DNA of 64,000 nucleotides, from NCBI GenBank assembly GCA_001797275.1, contig MGOY01000014.1, positions 1 through 64,000 on the forward strand, in the 5' to 3' direction. This stretch comes from Clostridiales bacterium GWF2_38_85. GTDB lineage: Bacteria > Bacillota > Clostridia > Oscillospirales > CAG-382. The position numbers and the translations under genes are program-made. This document shows, in pieces, positions 16,569 to 25,849 of this stretch (positions are counted from its first letter, which is position 1; every line of letters begins with the position of its first letter). The notes beneath the pieces are model-generated. The model had not been told where the DNA came from. It made no database searches and saw only the letters and a list, made by a program, of their open reading frames with translations.

Positions 16569-17202
16569 TTACAACCAGATTCAGTCCAAAAGATTTGACA
16601 TGAGAGGGCTAATGACACTATTTATCGGTGAGTTGTTTGTATTTCTATATTTTCATATCAACGGACTGGATATTATCCCTGATTTCGTGGGTTACATAAT
16701 TATCGCAGTTGGTTTGAATTCGCTGATAAAATATAATTACAGATATTCGCAAGCAAGAAATTGTGCGATAGGATTAATTTTTCTGTCTTTAGTCAACTTA
16801 TACCAGAATAACTCCCTTCAAATACCACCGCTTTTACGGACAATTTCGATTATAATCGGAATTGCTTATATAATTATTGAAATTTACATGATATATAATA
16901 TCCTTATAGCAACCGCAGCAATAGCAGATGAATGCGGTTATATAACATTGTCACAAAAGCTACATATTGAGTGGAAGACAATTCTGACTTTGAAGTTGAT
17001 AACTGCGGCCGATACCTATCTTATCGTTTTAATTCCGAATTTAGTTATGATAATTTTATTAATTATAACGGGTTTTGCTGCAGTAATACTATTTCTTGTC
17101 ACTTTATACAAAAGCTATAAAACGCTTGACGGTAAATTCCCGATCAAACCGCCACAGCAAATACATCAGGATGAAAAACCCGAAGGGAGTATAGAGCAAT
17201 GA
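16561..17202 (+). CDS. Multi-pass membrane protein, tandem paralogue 2
   Basis: A 213-residue protein starting at ATG 16561, which overlaps the previous stop in an ATGAATGA junction. An upstream in-frame ATG at 16534 would give 222 residues. It has five to six hydrophobic segments, the family block IIPDFVGYIIIAVGLNSLIKYN, and a hydrophilic tail (KFPIKPPQQ) resembling that of its neighbours (KFPAELQQQ, GVPAKLPEE). Function unknown. Coupled translation with both neighbours suggests subunits of one complex. Confidence 0.7.
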   Translation: MNDYNQIQSKRFDMRGLMTLFIGELFVFLYFHINGLDIIPDFVGYIIIAVGLNSLIKYNYRYSQARNCAIGLIFLSLVNLYQNNSLQIPPLLRTISIIIGIAYIIIEIYMIYNILIATAAIADECGYITLSQKLHIEWKTILTLKLITAADTYLIVLIPNLVMIILLIITGFAAVILFLVTLYKSYKTLDGKFPIKPPQQIHQDEKPEGSIEQ

Positions 17203-17834
17203 AGAAAGAAGTAAAATGGTCGGATGCATATAATATGCGCGGGCTTATCTGGGCATTGTTTGGTGAGCTGTTTGTATTAGTCGACTTCAAAGTGATTTCA
17301 GGTAATTATATTTTTGATATCGTTCCTGACTTCGTAGGATACATTTTAATAGCAATCGGCATCAGTGAGCTGATGAAGTATGATAAAAAGTACAAATGGG
17401 CGGTAGTCTGCTCAGGATTCCTGTTTACGTTCACAATACTGGAAACACTGATGACGCTCACAACAGATATTTATGTGAAGTACTACACTGCATACCATGT
17501 AATCTGTCTGGTTGACATGCTTATTGAACTGCTGATGATATACTTTATAATCAGCGCAAGCGCTGTAATTGCGAAAAAATGTGACGAGAAAAAGTTTGCA
17601 AAGTTTTTGAATGCAGGCATGATATATATTCTCGCAGTGCGGATTGCAATCTACCTGATTGAATATGTCGCCAGGAAGTATGATATTCTGATATTGACTG
17701 CGGTTATTACAGTCATGCAGTTTGCGTTTACGATCTGTATTGTTATTTTGTTTTCACGCATATATATGGATTTGGACGGCGTGCCCGCAAAGCTGCCCGA
17801 AGAAACCAACAGATATAATGACGGGGGGAGATAA
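17199..17834 (+). CDS. Multi-pass membrane protein, tandem paralogue 3
   Basis: A 211-residue protein whose ATG overlaps the upstream stop by four bases (ATGA), behind AAGGGAG. The opening YNMRGLIWALFGELFVL matches FDMRGLMTLFIGELFVF of paralogue 2. The block IVPDFVGYILIAIGISELMKYDKK follows, then about five membrane spans and a polar tail. No catalytic motif is apparent. The downstream lipoprotein begins within 10 bases and may belong to the same transcript. Confidence 0.7.
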   Translation: MKKEVKWSDAYNMRGLIWALFGELFVLVDFKVISGNYIFDIVPDFVGYILIAIGISELMKYDKKYKWAVVCSGFLFTFTILETLMTLTTDIYVKYYTAYHVICLVDMLIELLMIYFIISASAVIAKKCDEKKFAKFLNAGMIYILAVRIAIYLIEYVARKYDILILTAVITVMQFAFTICIVILFSRIYMDLDGVPAKLPEETNRYNDGGR

Positions 17835-17886
17835 AAATTTATGAAATCAACAGTAAAAATTACTCTGTCTACTCCTTGTTTGCACC

Positions 17887-18507
17887 ATGCTTATACCGGT
17901 ATTTGCAGGCTGTGAGAGGGGTAACCCTGTCGCGGACAACGGAAACACGCCCGGGAACATCTCGAATGGCGGAATGGTCGCAGAGCATGACGGCTGGATA
18001 TACTACAGCAATGGATACCACAACGGTTGGCTTTATAGAATGAAACCTGACGGTAGTGAAAACACCTTGATCGTTGAGGACTATGCTGAAGGAATAAATG
18101 TTGTAAATGATTCGATTTACTATGTAAACCGATCTGATCATAGAAAAATATATAGAATTAAGAACGATGGTACAGAACGTACAATACTAAATGAAAATTT
18201 CTGCACCCAAATTAATGTTGTCAGCGATTGGGTTTATTATGTCATTGTTGATGATGAGCATTGTATTTATAAGATGAAAACCAACAGCACTGAGCAAACA
18301 AAATTGAACAGCGAATATACATATAATATTATGGTTGTCGGTGAATGGTTGTATTATTCTATAAAAGGTTATCAGTTGAAAAAGATGAAAACTGACGGAA
18401 CTGGTGTTGTTTTATTGGATGAGAAGTGCTATAGCTTTCTGGATTATTGGGACGGCAAAGTATACTATTTGGCTGAGGATGGCATCTACAGCATCAATTC
18501 CAACTGA
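17887..18507 (+). CDS. DUF5050-type beta-propeller lipoprotein with broken signal peptide
   Basis: This frame is built of repeats of about 40 residues: GWIYYSNGYHNGWLYRMKPDGSENT, DSIYYVNRSDHRKIYRIKNDGTERT, DWVYYVIVDDEHCIYKMKTNSTEQT. They are typical of the DUF5050 propeller domain found on clostridial surface proteins. The natural start is probably the ATG at 17841, which has an excellent GGGGGGAG site but is out of frame. Removing one A from the A5 run at 17855-17859 joins it to give MKSTVKLLCLLLVCTMLIPV followed by FAGC, a perfect lipoprotein signal. As it stands, translation from 17887 lacks most of the signal. The C-terminus also looks decayed (SINSN then stop, with GSGxKRIVEG-like sequence out of frame). 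Confidence 0.65.
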   Translation: MLIPVFAGCERGNPVADNGNTPGNISNGGMVAEHDGWIYYSNGYHNGWLYRMKPDGSENTLIVEDYAEGINVVNDSIYYVNRSDHRKIYRIKNDGTERTILNENFCTQINVVSDWVYYVIVDDEHCIYKMKTNSTEQTKLNSEYTYNIMVVGEWLYYSIKGYQLKKMKTDGTGVVLLDEKCYSFLDYWDGKVYYLAEDGIYSINSN

Positions 18508-18618
18508 AGTGGTAAAAAGGATTGTCGAGGGATCGAAAGGCTATCTTAACATTCTTCAAATTGCTGTAGTAATTCATTTATTATTTTTATATAATATAAA
18601 AATATTACGAGGTGTTTT

Positions 18619-19026
18619 ATGAAGCGTGTATTTGTGTTTTTGATATCATTGCTTGTCATAATGACAAGCATTTGCAACCTATCTGTTTCAGCTGAAGAAA
18701 TTATAAGATTCAGCAGTTACAAGGCGCTTAAGGATCTGAATGATTTTATTATCACTCATCCGCAGGACAATGCAGCAATAAATGACTATCTGCGGCAATC
18801 GGATATTTCCGGCTTGGAAATAGCGGATGAAGCTGTTGATTTGGTTGATTCTATCCATTGCCTGCCGGACATCATCGCCAAGCAAAGAATGAGCATAACC
18901 GACAGCTATTGGATTTCACACATAAAACCCTATCGAAACAAATGGGATAAAAGCTTTCTTGTACAAGAACAAAAGCTGTATATGGCAGATAAACGTAAAA
19001 CAATGCTGAAGAAAAAATACGTTTGA
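18619..19026 (+). CDS. Small secreted protein, unknown function
   Basis: A 135-residue protein with a clear Sec signal peptide (KRVFVFLISLLVIMTSICNL, cleavage near VSAEE) and a mainly helical mature part (LKDLNDFIITHPQDNAAINDYL) ending in a very basic tail (RKTMLKKKYV). No family recognised. The ATG at 18619 follows ACGAGGTG. It stands alone after the DUF5050-type gene. Confidence 0.65.
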   Translation: MKRVFVFLISLLVIMTSICNLSVSAEEIIRFSSYKALKDLNDFIITHPQDNAAINDYLRQSDISGLEIADEAVDLVDSIHCLPDIIAKQRMSITDSYWISHIKPYRNKWDKSFLVQEQKLYMADKRKTMLKKKYV

Positions 19027-19210
19027 TTTAGTATATATTGTTCAGAAGATAAACACAAATTGAAGCAGTAATTTAGATTATATAATAGATTAAGGAAAAC
19101 AATATAGAAATTTATTTATGAATGAGTATAATTGTTGTTTTATACACTTCATATTTTGAAGTTCTTTGGCAGGCTTTCTTTAAAGAAAGCTGCGTCCTCT
19201 TTTGCATTTA

Positions 19211-19265
19211 AGGCGACTTTAGTAGTCGCCTATTGTATTGTAATTACTTTTATGATAAAATAAAA
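19211..19265 (+). repeat. Shared upstream sequence, copy 1 (before araC-type gene)
   Basis: The AGGCGACT-TTAGT-AGTCGCCT hairpin is followed by TATTGTATTG and then TATGATAAAAT. The same block, with wobble-compatible stem changes, stands before the membrane-protein gene at 21099 (21018-21069). It may be a common promoter or regulatory region, or a terminator plus promoter duplicated with flanking DNA. Confidence 0.5.
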
Positions 19266-19287
19266 TTTAATAAGGGTGGTGAAAATT

Positions 19288-20037
19288 ATGGAATTCGAGA
19301 TGAGTATTTATTATGATGTCGTCCGGGCGGGAAATACCAATGGCGGAATGCATCAGCATAGCTTTTACGAATTTGTATTTTATGAAACAGGCATAGGGTA
19401 CACCACCATCAACAATAAAAAATACCGTTACACCCCCGGCAGTCTCGCATTCATACCACTCGGTGTAGATCACGACGAATTTCGCGAAAAAGACAGTAAT
19501 ATCGGAGTTATAAACTTTTCATATTCAGGCAGCTTATCACCAGAGTTGAAAGCTGGGCTTTATACAGACAGAGACGGTGCGATTTATAAATGTATTTGCA
19601 AAATACGTGATGAATATCTGACTTCTCTGCCTTTGTCGAATCATTTTGTAAATATTTATTGTAATGAGCTGTATCTGACAGCACTGCGAAGCACCGATGA
19701 AAATATACTTATGTCCGATTCCTTGAATTATGTTATCAGCTATATAAACAGATACTACAACGATGAGCTGAGCATCAGCAAATTAGCGGCAATGTGCGGC
19801 TATTCGGAACGCCATTTCAGGAACATTTTCAAGAAAAAAACCGGCTGCTCTCCCGCAGTGTATATATTAAAAAGAAAGCTTGACAATGCCAAAAGACTTC
19901 TAACATACACTGATGAAAGCATAATTAACATATCAAACAATTGCGGATTCTGTTCATCCTCGCAGTTTTCGTCGCTGTTCAAACGAGAATTTGGCGTTTC
20001 ACCTAAGGATTACAGAAAAAAGAATGAGATCAAATAA
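19288..20037 (+). CDS. AraC-family transcriptional regulator
   Basis: A 249-residue regulator. The N-terminal cupin-like ligand domain (about 1-130) has HQHSFYEFVFYETGIGY and PGSLAFIPLGVDHDE, which fit sugar- or metabolite-sensing AraC proteins. The C-terminal domain (about 150-249) holds two helix-turn-helix units: SISKLAAMCGYSERHFRNIF, then NISNNCGFCSSSQFSSLFKR, with the family ending FGVSPKDYRKK. The ATG at 19288 is chosen over a GTG at 19276 because AGGGTGG would serve it. No neighbouring sugar genes are present, so the regulon is unclear. The secreted NPDTG protein next door is one possible target. Confidence 0.9.
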   Translation: MEFEMSIYYDVVRAGNTNGGMHQHSFYEFVFYETGIGYTTINNKKYRYTPGSLAFIPLGVDHDEFREKDSNIGVINFSYSGSLSPELKAGLYTDRDGAIYKCICKIRDEYLTSLPLSNHFVNIYCNELYLTALRSTDENILMSDSLNYVISYINRYYNDELSISKLAAMCGYSERHFRNIFKKKTGCSPAVYILKRKLDNAKRLLTYTDESIINISNNCGFCSSSQFSSLFKREFGVSPKDYRKKNEIK

Positions 20038-20183
20038 TAAAAAATAACCAGTTTGTTATATTTAATATCCGATTATTTATATTAAATAATACCGAATTTA
20101 TTTAAAATAGAGTCATTAAGTTACGGGTATTTGTAAGCCCTTAGTCATAACTTAAACTTAAATAAATTGAGGAGTGGTTATTA

Positions 20184-20936
20184 ATGTTCGGTAAACTTGG
20201 TCGTATATCTATGGCATTTGTCATGACCTTTATTTTAGCAGTTTCATTAACTCCCTTTCTTGTATCCGCAGCAGTAATCGAAGAGAGCTTTACAGATGAA
20301 TGTAATGATGTATCACAGATTGCTGCAGGCGGAGAACTTTGGGAGGTTATTGATTGCCCATATGTTACAGGTGAAAAATATCTCATGAGAAAAGCTTCAC
20401 TTGATCCTGATCCCTTTGGAGCAACAGCAACATATACAAAAGCAGATCGAACAATCAAGACTTTCAAATTTTATCTGCAGTCTTTTAAATTCGATTATCG
20501 TGAGCAGGTAAATGTATATGTTTCAAACAACGGAATTGATTTCACAAAGATTGATATCACAAAAACAGAGCTTGTCCGTATCGGAGCAATCCAATATGAC
20601 GGAGGAATCGAAGATGTAATAAGCACATTTGAAGTTGCTCCTACCGGTGATCTTCCTGAAGGAACAACCCATATCAAGTTCGAAACACTGAGAGAGTATT
20701 TCGGTGTCGGTATAAGGAAAGTTGAAATCACATATTTTAAGATCGAAGAAGAGTCCAGCGAACCTGAATCATCAGAAGCAGAAAGCACATCTGCAGTTGA
20801 AACATCAAGCGGAATTGTAAGTGAAATCAGCGGAACCAATAATCCTGATACAGGGGATAATACAGTAGTTGTTGTAATGACAGCAATTCTGGTTATTTCT
20901 GCCGCAGGTGCATTGATATACAGAAGAGTACGCTGA
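20184..20936 (+). CDS. Cell-wall-anchored secreted protein (NPDTG sorting signal)
   Basis: A 250-residue surface protein. The signal peptide covers residues 1-30 (cleavage near VSAAV). The body (30-185) is beta-rich and reminiscent of a carbohydrate-binding or jelly-roll domain (VNVYVSNNGIDFTKIDI, THIKFETLREYFGVGIRKVEI), though not assigned. A Ser/Glu linker follows. The C-terminus is a sortase signal: NPDTGDN, a hydrophobic span and RRVR. GAGGAG precedes the ATG. It sits after the AraC regulator and ends at a clear terminator (20954-20988). Confidence 0.8.
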   Translation: MFGKLGRISMAFVMTFILAVSLTPFLVSAAVIEESFTDECNDVSQIAAGGELWEVIDCPYVTGEKYLMRKASLDPDPFGATATYTKADRTIKTFKFYLQSFKFDYREQVNVYVSNNGIDFTKIDITKTELVRIGAIQYDGGIEDVISTFEVAPTGDLPEGTTHIKFETLREYFGVGIRKVEITYFKIEEESSEPESSEAESTSAVETSSGIVSEISGTNNPDTGDNTVVVVMTAILVISAAGALIYRRVR

Positions 20937-20953
20937 AAATAATAAAATTTATC

Positions 20954-20988
20954 AGAGCAGGAGCATTAATTTGTTACTGCTCTTTTTT
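20954..20988 (+). terminator. Rho-independent terminator
   Basis: AGAGCAG (20954-20960) pairs with CTGCTCT (20977-20983), followed by TTTTT. It lies directly downstream of the NPDTG protein gene. Confidence 0.75.
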
Positions 20989-21017
20989 ACTTTGTATAAA
21001 TAAATATGAATTTTTTG

Positions 21018-21069
21018 AGGTGACTTCCTCAGCTGCCTATTGTATTGCAGAAGTCTTTGTGATAAAATT
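21018..21069 (+). repeat. Shared upstream sequence, copy 2 (before DUF6056-like gene)
   Basis: Second copy of the block at 19211-19265: AGGTGACTT, GCCTATTGTATTG and GTGATAAAAT match in order and spacing. It lies 30 bases upstream of the ATG at 21099. Confidence 0.5.
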
Positions 21070-21098
21070 ATTACAATTATTATGTTACGGAGCTGCCG

Positions 21099-22751
21099 AT
21101 GAATGAACTTTTAAAGCGTTTCAATATAAAATTCTTTGCGGACAATATGCATATAACCGTTTTTGTAATCTTTATGTTGATACAGACGGTTACGCTGCAG
21201 TTCGTTGTCCTGTTCGGTGACGATTACTATTACGGTTCCTTCCTTAAAGACGGGTTGGGCAGCTTCATCAGCGAAAACGTCGTACATTACACCCAAACCA
21301 ACGGTAGGGCATTCGTGCATCTGCTTGATGAGTTGTTATTGGCAGGCGGCAGCATCTTTCTATGGCGGTTATTCAACCTGGTTGTTATCGGTGTTGTCGT
21401 CTACTTCACAGCGGCGGTATCGGCAAAAAAATTCATTCCCAACAGCGATTCAGCTGTGTTCAGAAAGTCGCTCATCATCTCCTGCGCTCTGTTCGGTCTG
21501 CTCGAGCTTGCTATACTTCGCCAGTCGGTCTATTGGGCGACCGGTGCGATGAACTACCTTTTCCCCTACGCAATGTTTATTGCCTTCTACTACTTCTACC
21601 GCAAGGATATTGAGACTAAAGCATTTGATACAAGACTCTGGCTGCTCGCCTTCCTTGCCTGCTTCACAAGTGAACAGTCGGGATTCGTAGCGATTGCGAC
21701 AGCGGTTTACATGATGGTTGTTTACGCATTCAAATATAAAACCCACCCACATTCGCAATATTATGTCAACTTAATCGCAGCCGGTGCAGGCTTTGCACTC
21801 CAAATTTTCGCACCCGGAAACAGTGTGCGTCAGAGCTTATACCCTGAGTTCTACTCAAAGTCCATATTCGGTCAGGTGATTGAGAACGGTAAACCGCTGT
21901 ACAACATCATCTTCAACATTGACGGTTTGTATATATATATACTGCTCGCCTTCCTATGCTTTGCGTTTGTGTTGCTGAACAGCGCAAAAGACAGGAAAAT
22001 CAAAGCGAAAATCACACTATACGCGCTGACAGCAGTTGCGTTGTATTCGATTTATATATATTCATACGCACTTATATACAACCATCTCATATTAACAGAG
22101 CTTGCGTTCCTGCCGTCTTTCGCATACGGAATTATCGGTTTCGGCGTTGTCTGTATTATCGAAGCGTTCAGAGAAAAAGACTTCGAGCTGCCGTTCTTTG
22201 TGCTAATGACACCGTCAATGCAGCTTGCAATGCTGATATCGCCCCAGTATGGTACAAGAACAGTATTAATTTCTGCACTGTTGCTGTTTGTTCCACTGAT
22301 AAAATTCATACTCGAGTTTATCAACGACACCGCATTTGCCGCAATCTCCATCGTGCTGTTATTCGCATTCACGGACGCACGTTATCCGGTGCTGTTCGTT
22401 GTTGTCGCAATTGCGTTCATTGCATCTAAATATAAGCTGTTCAGCGGAAAACAACCGGCAAAATATGCTGCTGTTATCCTGCTTGTTTGCATCTCGTTTT
22501 CGGGAATGCTGAGAACACTTGAGGGTTATTACAGAAACTACAGCGGCCATGTCTACAACAGGGAAGCTGTCGAACAGTTTAAGGAGAACCCGCCGGATAA
22601 TAAAACACTGACACTGGTTTATCTTGAAAGTCCGGATTACAAATATACAATGCCGTACGACGATCCATATCATATGGAGTGGTATAAGGTAATCAACAAC
22701 CTGCCCACTGATACAGTTATTGTTTTCGTTGAATATAAAAACAGACCATAA
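21099..22751 (+). CDS. DUF6056-like multi-pass membrane protein
   Basis: A 550-residue protein with about twelve membrane spans. After the first span it carries an extracytoplasmic FGDDYYYGSF, then a Y-x-Q-x-NGR-x-F-x-H stretch (HYTQTNGRAFVHLLDELL). That is the acidic-pair loop seen in DUF6056 and related GT-C-like glycosyltransferases, in which the DD/DE motif follows the first span. A catalytic role in transferring sugars from a lipid carrier to the envelope is inferred. The C-terminal soluble part (about 480-550) is short. GGAG precedes the ATG. It is 14 bases upstream of the GNAT-YfhO gene, so the two are co-transcribed, and both may act in surface-glycan modification. Confidence 0.7.
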   Translation: MNELLKRFNIKFFADNMHITVFVIFMLIQTVTLQFVVLFGDDYYYGSFLKDGLGSFISENVVHYTQTNGRAFVHLLDELLLAGGSIFLWRLFNLVVIGVVVYFTAAVSAKKFIPNSDSAVFRKSLIISCALFGLLELAILRQSVYWATGAMNYLFPYAMFIAFYYFYRKDIETKAFDTRLWLLAFLACFTSEQSGFVAIATAVYMMVVYAFKYKTHPHSQYYVNLIAAGAGFALQIFAPGNSVRQSLYPEFYSKSIFGQVIENGKPLYNIIFNIDGLYIYILLAFLCFAFVLLNSAKDRKIKAKITLYALTAVALYSIYIYSYALIYNHLILTELAFLPSFAYGIIGFGVVCIIEAFREKDFELPFFVLMTPSMQLAMLISPQYGTRTVLISALLLFVPLIKFILEFINDTAFAAISIVLLFAFTDARYPVLFVVVAIAFIASKYKLFSGKQPAKYAAVILLVCISFSGMLRTLEGYYRNYSGHVYNREAVEQFKENPPDNKTLTLVYLESPDYKYTMPYDDPYHMEWYKVINNLPTDTVIVFVEYKNRP

Positions 22752-22765
22752 AGGAGAAATCGAAA

Positions 22766-25700
22766 ATGCTTGTTTACAGAAGCATCCTGACAACCGAATA
22801 CGATTCCGCTGTTGCATTATGTAAACATGTGTTTGATACTGAGGTCGCACCGCATAATATCGACCAGGGGAAGGAAACCTTTGCTAAATTTGTATTAAGC
22901 GATGATTTAAAGATTGAATACATAAACGGAGCTCAACGGTTTTTCGGCTGCTTTGATGATAACATGATGGTTGGTATTATCTCGGTCAAGGGAAAACCTT
23001 CGCATTCGCATATCTCACTGTTGTTTATCCTGCCCGAATACGAGAAGCAGGGTATTGGGAGACAGTTGATTAATGCAACATTGAAGGATGCAAAAAAAAT
23101 TACTGTCAACGCAAGCATAAACGCCGTTGGCTTCTACTCAAAGCAGGGCTTCCACAGTCAATCGGATGTAGTTACCGAGGACGGGCTCAGCTTTGTTCCA
23201 ATGATAAAGAATTATATCAACCGCAATATTAAGCTGTTTTCATCCGTTATGTCGGTTGTTCTGCCGATTTCAATAGTGTCGTTTGCACTGTTATTCATGA
23301 GAATCTCACCGTTCGGCGATAAAAGCATCTTGATCTACGACCTAAAGAGCCAGTATATTGACTTCTACAACTCACTCAGGCATATTTTCACCGACAACGA
23401 ATGGTTTTACAGCTTTTCACGAACTCTCGGCGGTGACAATTTCACATTGATTGCTTATTATTTGCTTTCACCGTTCAATCTGATTTTACTGTTCTTCAAT
23501 GAAAAGACGATGGCTGACGGTGTTTTACTAATATATCTATTAAAAACAGCAGCAGTTGCGCTCACATTCTCGATTTGTATGCAGAAGAGTAGGATTGTCA
23601 AATATCGCACATTTATGTTTTACGGCATCCTGCCGGCGATAACAACAGCATACACACTCTGCGGCTTTGCAGCTTCATATTCGATGAATGTGTTCTGGCT
23701 TGATGCAATGATATTGTTGCCCTTGATTTCATTTGCGGTCGAGAAGGCAGCGATAAAGAAGAAAAATGCTTATGTTCTGCTTATCGCACTTGCCTGTATA
23801 ATAAATTTCTATTTCGGATTTTTATTGACCTTGTTCGCATTGACCGCATTTATGTCCTACAGCAAAATTTTATCGCTGTCCTATAAGGTTATTTCATTTG
23901 CAACATTTCTGCGTATGACCGCAATCGGTGTCATGCTTTCGGGAATTGTTACCGTACCTGTATTTTTTGGATTGTTAGGCACAAAGCTGTCATCAACAAA
24001 TCCACTTGGCACAGCATTTGAATGGATAGGGTACACAGACAGCGTGCGGATGTTTAAATTCCTTTTTGTTTTCGCAGCAGCAATTATACTCGCACTGACA
24101 ATAATCAAGGAAATCATCGGTAAAGGCGAATCAGAAAAGGAAAGGCAGCTAAAGCCACAGAGCGAACTGCAGAAGTTGCTAACCTTCCTTGCAATCGCTG
24201 TCATATCACTGACAATAATCGCATTTGGATTTGATTCGCTGCTTGATTCGGCGGCATCATTCGTTCCGCTTGTGTTCAACAACGAAAAACCGACACTGTT
24301 TGTAACCATAACGGTGCTTGTACTGGCGCTCTATCTGATAGTCAACCGTAATATGCAGCGAAATAAACGGCTCTGGTTGGTTGCGTTTGCTGCAGTGTGG
24401 TTTTTGCCCAATATAGTCGGGATTCTGTATCTGTTTTTGCATATGGGGCAACAGCCGTTGTCATACCCGGGACGTTATTCGTTCATTTTCTCATTCATTC
24501 TGGTACAGAATGCGTTGGTCTGCGTCGTGTACCTTTTCAGACGCAAAACAGTCCGAGAATATCTGAAAATCACAACAGCCGCATCGATTACGCTGCTTAT
24601 AATTCTCAGCACAGCAGTGAATACAGTCGCAACCTTCAAATACAACGAGTCGGTTTATTACAGCTTTTCGGTAAAACAAGATTATGTCAACTTCATAGAG
24701 CAAAACAAGGCCGCTGTCTCGGAGCTTGAAACAGCGGAAAGTGGATTTTACAGAGTCGAAAAGACTTATAACCGTTCGCTTAACGATGCTTATACCTTAG
24801 GCACAAACGGAATCTCGCACTACTCATCGATGTATGAAAATGAGTTGATCAATACACTCAACCTGTTAGGCTTCTCAGCAAGTGCATACTGGGCGCAGTA
24901 TTCCGGTTCGACACCTGTAACCGATATGCTGTTCGGCATTAATTATGTGCTGTCATCTGACGAATATAATGACAGCGGAAGACGGTTTTATCAGCAGAGC
25001 CTGTATGCAAAGCTGAAAACCGTAAGCGGAATTGATATATATAAAAATAACAACGCTTTACCGCTCGCATATATGGTTGGAGACAGCTTTGGAGCAGTTG
25101 CGGTCGAAACAAGCGATCCGCTTGTACTGCAAAATCTATATGTAAACACTATGCTCGGTTATGAATGCAATGTTTTCGACAGCGAAACAGACTTCAGCCT
25201 TGAAGCGGTCGATATGGAATATTCGGCCGAATCTGCGCGTTATATCGGAACCGGAGCATTGAAATATGAGCTTGACATACAGCATGACGGCGGACTCTAT
25301 ATGTTCCTCGAAAGCTATTCGCCTGTTCCGATAAAAATATATGTGAACGGTATATTCGTGTCAGACTACTTTACACAGGACATCTGCGGCACCGCATATC
25401 TGGGCGAGTTCGGCAAGGGTGAAAATGTCATTGTTGAATTGTCGGCAATAAACGGTGCTATCGATTATACCTTCGAGAGCTTTCAAACATTGAATTATGT
25501 CAACCTGCAAAAAGCATACGATGCACTTTACAAAACCACAAATAACATCACCGCTTCGGGAAACAAAATCACAGCGAATGCCAACGCCAGCGGAACGCTG
25601 TTCCTGTCACTGCCATACTCTGCAGGCTGGGAAGCGGTTGTTGACGGCAAAAAAGCCGATATTTTTAACGGCGGCAACGGCTTCCTTTGCGTGAGGCTCG

Positions 25701-25840
25701 AAGGTGAAGGCACCCACAGCATCAGCCTGACCTACATACCTATCGGTATGGGTTATGGAATTGCGATATCATGTATGGGACTGCTTTGTTTGATTATAAG
25801 TATAATTGGTCACAAAACGGAAAACAAAAAGAATAAGTGA
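22766..25840 (+). CDS. GNAT acetyltransferase fused to YfhO-family membrane protein
   Basis: A 1024-residue fusion. Residues about 1-150 form a GNAT domain: GCFDDNMMVGIISV, LLFILPEYEKQGIGRQLINA (acetyl-CoA loop QGIGRQ) and NAVGFYSKQGFH. Residues about 155-600 form a YfhO-like GT-C-type membrane domain with about 13 spans. After the first span comes GDKSILIYDLKSQYIDFYN, then a GGDNFTLIAYYLLSPFNL segment typical of YfhO. Residues about 640-1000 are the extracellular part of YfhO proteins (ITASGNKITANA, LPYSAGWEAVVDGKKADIF). YfhO proteins glycosylate lipoteichoic acid in Bacillus and Listeria relatives. Fusion to a GNAT domain suggests coupled acetyl and glycosyl decoration, which is inference. 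AAAGGAG precedes the ATG. Confidence 0.85.
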   Translation: MLVYRSILTTEYDSAVALCKHVFDTEVAPHNIDQGKETFAKFVLSDDLKIEYINGAQRFFGCFDDNMMVGIISVKGKPSHSHISLLFILPEYEKQGIGRQLINATLKDAKKITVNASINAVGFYSKQGFHSQSDVVTEDGLSFVPMIKNYINRNIKLFSSVMSVVLPISIVSFALLFMRISPFGDKSILIYDLKSQYIDFYNSLRHIFTDNEWFYSFSRTLGGDNFTLIAYYLLSPFNLILLFFNEKTMADGVLLIYLLKTAAVALTFSICMQKSRIVKYRTFMFYGILPAITTAYTLCGFAASYSMNVFWLDAMILLPLISFAVEKAAIKKKNAYVLLIALACIINFYFGFLLTLFALTAFMSYSKILSLSYKVISFATFLRMTAIGVMLSGIVTVPVFFGLLGTKLSSTNPLGTAFEWIGYTDSVRMFKFLFVFAAAIILALTIIKEIIGKGESEKERQLKPQSELQKLLTFLAIAVISLTIIAFGFDSLLDSAASFVPLVFNNEKPTLFVTITVLVLALYLIVNRNMQRNKRLWLVAFAAVWFLPNIVGILYLFLHMGQQPLSYPGRYSFIFSFILVQNALVCVVYLFRRKTVREYLKITTAASITLLIILSTAVNTVATFKYNESVYYSFSVKQDYVNFIEQNKAAVSELETAESGFYRVEKTYNRSLNDAYTLGTNGISHYSSMYENELINTLNLLGFSASAYWAQYSGSTPVTDMLFGINYVLSSDEYNDSGRRFYQQSLYAKLKTVSGIDIYKNNNALPLAYMVGDSFGAVAVETSDPLVLQNLYVNTMLGYECNVFDSETDFSLEAVDMEYSAESARYIGTGALKYELDIQHDGGLYMFLESYSPVPIKIYVNGIFVSDYFTQDICGTAYLGEFGKGENVIVELSAINGAIDYTFESFQTLNYVNLQKAYDALYKTTNNITASGNKITANANASGTLFLSLPYSAGWEAVVDGKKADIFNGGNGFLCVRLEGEGTHSISLTYIPIGMGYGIAISCMGLLCLIISIIGHKTENKKNK

Positions 25841-25849
25841 GGGTTTAAT

